From: Thiothrix winogradskyi
Lineage (GTDB): Bacteria > Pseudomonadota > Gammaproteobacteria > Thiotrichales > Thiotrichaceae
Assembly: GCF_021650935.1 (NCBI RefSeq)
Contig: NZ_CP091244.1
Coordinates: forward strand, 3,534,001-3,598,000
Direction: 5' to 3'
Length of the DNA: 64,000 nt
Shown here: one piece after another, positions 59,901 to 64,000 of the stretch
Layout of the letters: each line of letters starts with the position of its first letter
Numbering within the stretch: position 1 is the stretch's first letter
Notes under the pieces: generated by a model
What the model was told of the DNA's origin: nothing
The model's database searches: none
The model's input: the letters and a program-made list of their open reading frames with translations, nothing else
Position numbers and translations under genes: made by a program

Positions 59901-60538
59901 GACTCGAAAGCGCCTTGCCGTTGCGCAAATGCCTCGGCGGTGACGGGCTGAATATCAGTGTGCAAATACGGTTTGCCGATGAAATGGCGCACGGTTGCCA
60001 GCAAACCATCCGGGGTCAGCCCGCGTTTTTGCAACAAGCGCAAATGCAGTGCATCGGGTTTGAGGAAATGCTGATACCAGAATTTGTCGGTTAACTCGGT
60101 GAGCAGATTGTCTTCGTTTGTCACCAACTCCGTTTCAAACGGCATCCGCGCTTCAAAGGCGTTTTCGGATAACACGCGCTTGCAGAAACCGTGAATGGTG
60201 AAGACTGCCGCTTCGTCAAAACTCACCAATGCCAGTTGCAGGCGTTGGATGCAGTCGTGGAGCGGCGCTTCTAAGGGCAACGATTCGTAGGTTTCGGCGT
60301 GTGGACGCTGTTCCAGATAGGCGAGCGCGTCGGCGAGGCGTTTGCGGATGCGGTCACGTAATTCGGCAGTGGCAGCTTCGGTGTAGGTGACGACCAGAAT
60401 TTTGTCGACTTTGAGACCGTAGACGGCGATTAGGCGCAGGTAAAGCCATGAAATCGTCCAAGTCTTGCCCGTGCCAGCGCTGGCTTCGATGAGGTTGGTT
60501 CCAACGAGGGGAACGCTTTGGGCGTGGAGTGTTTGCAT
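56984..60538 (-). CDS. recB: Exodeoxyribonuclease V subunit beta
   Basis: 1184 residues. UvrD-type helicase: Walker A EASAGTGKTWTISWLYLRL near 18-36, LTFDDLLLHLRDAL, ALIDEFQDTDPIQYEIF near 385, and TIHKSKGLEYGIVYCP near 740. The C-terminal nuclease domain has FVVDYKSNDLG near 1085. RecB drives and cuts DNA in RecBCD recombination repair. Two palindromic repeats lie in frame: family 2 at ~475-490 (FLPSPLEGEGLGVRG) and family 3 at ~938-946 (VAERSRSEAF). recC and recD are not in the window. Only 3 nt separate it from the restriction-helicase gene upstream. Confidence 0.95.
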   Translation of the reverse strand: MQTLHAQSVPLVGTNLIEASAGTGKTWTISWLYLRLIAVYGLKVDKILVVTYTEAATAELRDRIRKRLADALAYLEQRPHAETYESLPLEAPLHDCIQRLQLALVSFDEAAVFTIHGFCKRVLSENAFEARMPFETELVTNEDNLLTELTDKFWYQHFLKPDALHLRLLQKRGLTPDGLLATVRHFIGKPYLHTDIQPVTAEAFAQRQGAFESALQACQQHWASEREAIIGLLLSGALNGSTYSKRYVPNWASKLDAYFANPLDLPYETLERFATPALTEKTKDGKVTPQHAFFAQVDALLAAHDALSDGEQAALEYLRLQLLHQLRTELPVRKQQLGILTFDDLLLHLRDALEQHPDFPPRLALKYQAALIDEFQDTDPIQYEIFERIYRDKPEQPVFYVGDPKQAIYGFRGADIYTYLKAAHSTSAHYTLQHNFRSHPDLLQALNHLFAQSDQPFRSDIRYEAVSAGKPQHDIFLPSPLEGEGLGVRGIPPIRLWDWNALDEGFNSAAVQESIAEAVANDIARLLNAGHEGIARIGERPVESRDIAVLVRENQQGEQIKRALLARGIASVQKSRDSIFCTREASDFRAVLRAIAEPGNEAALKQALVTELFGFTAEDLFALDENPTLLEAELEAFHRWHKTWHSQGFMPMFRQWMLQRQRYAHLLALADGERRLTNLLHLAELIHTESRLQGHGMHALIRWLQQKAEAGEQDEAHELRLESDENLVQITTIHKSKGLEYGIVYCPYLWAERDAKASTWFSWYDRDTDAGISRLQAEAFASDAALKCFREAEQAESLRLLYVALTRAKYHCTIALVSGRINQFDYYSALGWLLFGKLPQGKAILGKLRKDGMQPDERQRLMHTQLNQLVEQSTGGISHEVLSVEETRVCYQADSGEWQPSIRRYQPRYVPVPKVGSFSGLTSGKDDERPDYDTLVVVPVAERSRSEAFPRGAKAGSCLHKMLEELDFTQALATQQDSVLLPALKRHGLPERWLPAGVQLLENTLNTPLPAVNLRLCDLPKAQRLDELEFYFPVERLRLKPLQMALHQHLPAEWEAIHAAIDKLKFNDLTGYMKGYIDLVFAADGQYFVVDYKSNDLGAMPADYRFEVMQEAMAEHHYYLQYLIYCLALHRYLQQRLPGYDWQQHVGGALYLFLRGMMPEQAGSGVFFHKPTLALIEALDHLIQ
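57700..57723. repeat. AERSRS-type palindromic arm (family 3) in frame inside recB
   Basis: GCTTCGACTTCGCTCAGCGA followed by CCGG. Minus-strand translation is PVAERSRSEA. It is a single arm of the element present as a full inverted pair at 45836-45902. Confidence 0.8.
59069..59112. repeat. G/C-run palindrome (family 2) in frame inside recB
   Basis: CCCCTCACCCCCAGCCCCTC, then TCCCTCAAGGGGCGAGGGGAG. The minus-strand peptide is LPSPLEGEGLGVRGIPP. Close to the free intergenic copy at 29454. Confidence 0.88.
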
Positions 60539-60541
60539 GAT

Positions 60542-63355
60542 TTAGGCTTCCCCGTGCTGTGCCAGCGTGTCGTAAATCTTGGCAGGCTCAAAAATCACAG
60601 CCGCACCCCATTCGCCAAAACCACCACGGCTGTTAATGGCAGCGACCCACGTATCCAATGCCGCCCGTTTCGCATCCGCCTGTTCGGAGTTTTTACCCTT
60701 GATTTCCAATACCAAGGTTTTGCCATTGCTCAACCGAATCAGAAAGTCCGGTACATAACGCCGTTTTGAACCGCGCCATAAATACAGCACTTGAAAACCC
60801 AAGTGATCATTTTTGGCGTAGCTATGCACCCGTTCCGAGTTTTCCAACACACCCGCGACATAATGCTCCCAAGTGCTGTCATCAACGACGTGGGAAATTT
60901 GCGATTTGCTGGTCTCAAAACAAGGCTTGGTGCTATACCACACGGGCATATCGGCAGTGGAGGATTGCGGTTTGTCGGTATCAAAAATCGGCTCTAAGCG
61001 TTCGCTATTTTGCTCGGTGACAAAGCGCAGCAAGTGTTGCACGATAATGTCGATATTCAGCCCAATCAAGATACGCTTGCGTAACGGTTCTTGGTGGTAG
61101 TCGGACGGGATATTCAACACTTCCGAATCAATAAACTGTTCAACCAAGCGAATCAGTTGCAGCAACAAATATTCCCGATTGCCTTTGAAAGCCGCTTGCA
61201 ATTGATCGAAGGCTTTTTGAGCAGCACGGAATACCAAGCGTTGCAGGCGGAAACCTTCCGGGAGCAGTGCAAGGTCGATGCCATGTACCTGATCCAAAGC
61301 CGTTGCACCACCCAAGGCTGGAGCAAGATCAGCAGAAACCGGTGTCAGTGACGGATCAAGCGTCAGCGTTTCCACCTGTGACCAGTCAATGTGCAATTCG
61401 GGGCGAACGACGGTATCAATGCGCAGCACATTAGGCCAGCGGATTTCCAGCGCATGGCGTTCTGGCAGTGACTTGATCTGAGTGCTGGGTTTGGGTGGCG
61501 GCGGCGGTACGCCGTCATCCCCCACATCCTGAAAAATGGAAAGCGGCACACCAAACACGTTGACGTATTCGGGGATGAACAAGCCATTTTCATCCCGGTC
61601 ATAGGACACGCGCCGCAAACCGCGCCCGATTACTTGTTCACACAGCAATTGGCTGGAGAAGGCGCGTAAGCCCATGATGTGGGTGACGTTCTTGGCATCC
61701 CAGCCTTCCGAGAGCATGGCAACGGAAATCACGTTCTGCAAATCTTGCCCAGCCGCACCGCGTTTGCCGACGTTATCAATGATCTCGCGCAGCAACGCCT
61801 CTTTTTTCAGGGCTTGCAATTCCTGCTTGCGGGTAAGGGGAATATTGGCAGCGTGGATAATGGCTTGAAGCTGAGCTTCGTAACCTTTGTCAGCGGTAGA
61901 TGCTTCCCCGACCTCGGCTTTTTCCAACACTCTGGAATCCACGCGCAAAGTACGTTCGGGCGCTTGCAGTTCTGCCCAATGCGCATCGCCTGCCCGAAAA
62001 TAATGTTCCACCCGTGCGGCGGTTTCGGTACGGTTGCAGACCGTCAACATCACAGGCGGTGAAGTGTGACCGGCGGCTTGCCAACTGTGTAATGCTGCTC
62101 GCCAATCTGCCCCCAACAGGGTGTAGGCGGTTTGCACCAATTCCGGCAAGGGTTCGGTGGCTTGTGCGCCTTTGCGGTTCAAATCTTCGGCAACATCAGC
62201 TTCAGCATACAAGTGATAGAGTTTGGAGCGGTAGGTTTTGGCATTCGGTAACGCATCGTCACGCACCACCACTCGCGGGGTTTTCACCAGCCCGGCCTCA
62301 ATCGCATCGTACAAGCCGAAATCGGAAATGACCCACGGAAACAATGCCGATTCGGTATTGCGCTTACCAGTCGGGGCAAACGGGGTGGCGGAGAGATCGA
62401 AACAACGAGTAATGCGGCGCGTTTTGTGGATGCGGTCTAGCCCTTCAATCCAACGGGTCGCCTCATCCAGATCAATGCCTTGTTCAGCGGCTTGCGCTTT
62501 GCTGATTTTGAGTTCGGCGGGTTTGCGGTAAGCGTGGTGGGCTTCGTCGTTGATCACCAGCAGGCCGCGCTTGCCTGCTAGTTTACCCAATACCCGGCGG
62601 GTAAAGGCTTCATCGTTTTCTGCGCCTTTTTTCTGTACCGAACGCTCCGGTTCTTTCAAGGGCATCAGGCTGTGCCAGTTTTCAATCAGCACTTCCATCT
62701 GATTGAGTTTGTGGCGCAACGAGGTATTCGGGCAAAGACCGAAAGCATCGTAATAGTTGTCGGTTGCCCCCGGTTGCAACACTTGCAAACGTTCCTTGAC
62801 GGTCAAGCCTGGTGCAATGATCAGGATGTTGCTGGAAAATTCCTTGTGGCGTTTCGGAAACGCAAGAGCATTGAGTACCTGCCATGTAATCAGCATCGCC
62901 ATGACGGTGGTTTTGCCTGTACCTGTCGCCATTTTGCTGCACAAACGTTCCCACGCGCCGCCATCGCCTTCAATCGCAATGCCTTGCTTGTAATCGGGCA
63001 GAGCTTCTACCCACCAGATCAGGGTTTCGATGGCTTCCAGTTGGCAGAAATAGAAGGGGTAATCGCGGGCAGTGCTGTCGTGCCAATGTTCCAGCAGGCT
63101 GCGGGTAATCGTGGTGATACCGGGGTAGCCAGCAGTGCGCCATGCGTCCACCCGTTCACGGATTTGGTTGACCAGCGGCAATTCGACTTCGCGGCTGGTG
63201 TTGTTGCGGGTGTCGAAAATCTCGTAACTAGCGCGGCGGCGGCTGGCTGTCTGTTCCAACTTGGGGCTGGTGGAACTGCTCTGTGCCACCTTGCGCCAGT
63301 GCTGTTGTGGGCAGGCGTAGGGGCTATTGATGATCAGGGATTTAGGAGTGGTCAT
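60542..63355 (-). CDS. Restriction endonuclease subunit with DEAD-type helicase (type III Res-like, BPTD_3080 type)
   Basis: 937 residues. Superfamily 2 helicase: motif I KMATGTGKTTVMAML near 140, motif II VINDEAHHAYR near 272, motif III DLSATPFAPTGK near 322, and motif VI QVIGRGLRRVSYDRD near 575. The C-terminus has a PD-(D/E)xK-like nuclease: YVPDFLIRLSNGKTLVLEIKG (abridged) near 885-905. This matches the type III-like restriction helicase family often called BPTD_3080. It overlaps the upstream small gene by 4 nt and precedes recB by 3 nt, suggesting co-expression of DNA defence and recombination. A methyltransferase would be expected upstream, beyond the window. Confidence 0.85.
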   Translation of the reverse strand: MTTPKSLIINSPYACPQQHWRKVAQSSSTSPKLEQTASRRRASYEIFDTRNNTSREVELPLVNQIRERVDAWRTAGYPGITTITRSLLEHWHDSTARDYPFYFCQLEAIETLIWWVEALPDYKQGIAIEGDGGAWERLCSKMATGTGKTTVMAMLITWQVLNALAFPKRHKEFSSNILIIAPGLTVKERLQVLQPGATDNYYDAFGLCPNTSLRHKLNQMEVLIENWHSLMPLKEPERSVQKKGAENDEAFTRRVLGKLAGKRGLLVINDEAHHAYRKPAELKISKAQAAEQGIDLDEATRWIEGLDRIHKTRRITRCFDLSATPFAPTGKRNTESALFPWVISDFGLYDAIEAGLVKTPRVVVRDDALPNAKTYRSKLYHLYAEADVAEDLNRKGAQATEPLPELVQTAYTLLGADWRAALHSWQAAGHTSPPVMLTVCNRTETAARVEHYFRAGDAHWAELQAPERTLRVDSRVLEKAEVGEASTADKGYEAQLQAIIHAANIPLTRKQELQALKKEALLREIIDNVGKRGAAGQDLQNVISVAMLSEGWDAKNVTHIMGLRAFSSQLLCEQVIGRGLRRVSYDRDENGLFIPEYVNVFGVPLSIFQDVGDDGVPPPPPKPSTQIKSLPERHALEIRWPNVLRIDTVVRPELHIDWSQVETLTLDPSLTPVSADLAPALGGATALDQVHGIDLALLPEGFRLQRLVFRAAQKAFDQLQAAFKGNREYLLLQLIRLVEQFIDSEVLNIPSDYHQEPLRKRILIGLNIDIIVQHLLRFVTEQNSERLEPIFDTDKPQSSTADMPVWYSTKPCFETSKSQISHVVDDSTWEHYVAGVLENSERVHSYAKNDHLGFQVLYLWRGSKRRYVPDFLIRLSNGKTLVLEIKGKNSEQADAKRAALDTWVAAINSRGGFGEWGAAVIFEPAKIYDTLAQHGEA

Positions 63356-63840
63356 GGCAATTTATTCCCTCTGAGTGGGCCTTTAATGCCACTGGCTTGC
63401 AGGCGTTTTTCCTGCGGTGAACCTTCACGAATATCGACACCACTGTTAGTGTGTACCCAAATGAATGGTGCGATGTTGGCTTGCTGGGCTGCACGAGTCA
63501 GATTATACAAATCAGCTTGTTGTTCCTGTTTGAGCCAAGTTTTTAGCCATTCTAACTTATTGATGATGGCACCGACCTCACCTGTCGAGGCTGGATGAAC
63601 TTCAACCCAGATAGCCAACTCCGTGGTATCAGGTTTACAACCGATACCGTAATCCCAACGGCTGCTGTTAGGCTCAACGGTTTTTTTGGCTGTGTCTAGG
63701 TCAATGCTGCCGGTTGGTTTGGTAACACCAAGGGTTTCTTTTACCGCGCGTAATCCCGGTTTACAGGGAGTTTCGACATCTGATTTTTCAACGGCTTCAC
63801 AAAACGCGCTGGCATTGGGTGTAGTTTTCTTCTTCGCCAT
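63352..63840 (-). CDS. Hypothetical protein of the restriction operon
   Basis: 162 residues, basic N-terminus (MAKKKTTPNA). The middle has SRWDYGIGCKPDTTELAIWVEVHPAST (abridged), reminiscent of a small nuclease-like or DNA-end protein, but no family is certain. It overlaps the start of the restriction-helicase gene by 4 nt and lies 9 nt after the upstream gene, so it is an operon member. Confidence 0.7.
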   Translation of the reverse strand: MAKKKTTPNASAFCEAVEKSDVETPCKPGLRAVKETLGVTKPTGSIDLDTAKKTVEPNSSRWDYGIGCKPDTTELAIWVEVHPASTGEVGAIINKLEWLKTWLKQEQQADLYNLTRAAQQANIAPFIWVHTNSGVDIREGSPQEKRLQASGIKGPLRGNKLP

Positions 63841-63849
63841 GTTATGCCC

Positions 63850-64000
63850 TTAAAAACCAGCACGATTAACGACTTGTGAAACCACATCACCCGCCCGCCC
63901 CGCAAATTCGGTAAGCCCGCCCCAATGTGCTTGTGCTGGATTATCCGAACCGGGGTCAAGTGCTGAAATGTCTTCAACGATGCCACTGCGTTGGAAGTAA
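63850..64000 (-). CDS. C-terminal end of an upstream gene (partial)
   Basis: 49 codons remain before the TAA (63850-63852); the rest is outside the window. The visible tail reads YFQRSGIVEDISALDPGSDN (residues continue), ending VVNRAGF. It is on the same strand and 9 nt upstream of the next gene, so it leads that operon. It may be a DNA methyltransferase by context; the tail alone does not show it. Confidence 0.55.
   Translation of the reverse strand, partial: YFQRSGIVEDISALDPGSDNPAQAHWGGLTEFAGRAGDVVSQVVNRAGF

Noticed and set aside
62672..63598. Long plus-strand ORF (308 codons) opposite the restriction gene
   Set aside because: It mirrors a well-supported gene on the other strand, with no domain, no ribosome site and implausible composition. 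The same applies to 14888-15790 and 3279-3899.
63741..63986. 81-codon minus-strand ORF at the window end
   Set aside because: It runs across the start of the 63352-63840 gene and the partial gene in another frame; the partial gene's frame gives a continuous tail with a better spaced operon junction.
1..64000. A complete DGR in this window
   Set aside because: No reverse transcriptase (no YxDD-type protein) and no template repeat were seen; only candidate target regions are present.

Overview
The window is a chromosomal segment of a moderately GC-rich gammaproteobacterium. The gene set (ccoGHIS, rnfABCDGE-nth, rng-maf-rlmH-rsfS-nadD, purMN, tldDE, yhdP, uvrB, serS) is typical of Gammaproteobacteria. 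The accessory content (RAYT with REP elements, palindromes inserted in genes, xisHI, TIR/MoxR/FGE genes) resembles filamentous sulfur oxidisers of the Thiothrix group. That taxonomic guess is inference from gene content, not a search result.

Layout. 1-0.93 kb: 3' part of an OmpA-like protein gene. 1.07-6.6 kb: five translationally coupled genes (GT39-like membrane glycosyltransferase, secreted GH31 glycosidase, two small ArnE/ArnF-like flippase subunits, ALG5/DPM-like GT2), read as an undecaprenyl-phosphate-sugar glycosylation system. A convergent OpgC-like acyltransferase follows. 8.1-16.9 kb is the most unusual region. It holds a TIR-pseudoCHAT protein, a MoxR-type AAA ATPase, a membrane vWA-like protein and an FGE/C-type-lectin-fold protein in one minus-strand operon. 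A second membrane-anchored FGE-fold gene faces it, and a REP-associated tyrosine transposase (RAYT) sits between the two. The two FGE genes are near-identical except for a C-terminal island of 24 codons, 15 of which encode different residues, bounded by identical flanks. This is the pattern expected of diversity-generating retroelement (DGR) target genes. No reverse transcriptase or template repeat is visible here.

17-40 kb is mostly core genome: uvrB, a small hypothetical gene, a CbbR/YeiE-like LysR gene, ccoSIHG, serS, tRNA-Ser(UGA), purMN, ppnP, tldE, tldD, a nitrilase, yhdP, rng, maf, rlmH, rsfS, nadD. 40.3-45.8 kb is an accessory island: a DUF4143 ATPase with an 18-bp perfect inverted repeat over its start, a Phd/UPF0175-DUF3368 toxin-antitoxin pair, a short DUF1778-like ORF, an AT-rich four-gene cassette of unknown function behind a 7-bp tandem repeat, and xisHI with an internally deleted xisH. 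The xisHI segment lies between proA's own 3' end and a diverged second copy of that 3' end. 45.9-64 kb: proA, rnfABCDGE-nth, DUF1841, a glycine-zipper lipoprotein, suhB, a lipoprotein, a TauE/SafE permease, then a minus-strand operon of a restriction-helicase gene with recB.

A window-wide theme is small palindromic repeats lying in frame inside coding sequences (REP type, G/C-run type and AERSRS type). They occur in every gene of the TIR/MoxR operon and also in maf, rnfC and recB, where they encode stereotyped peptides.
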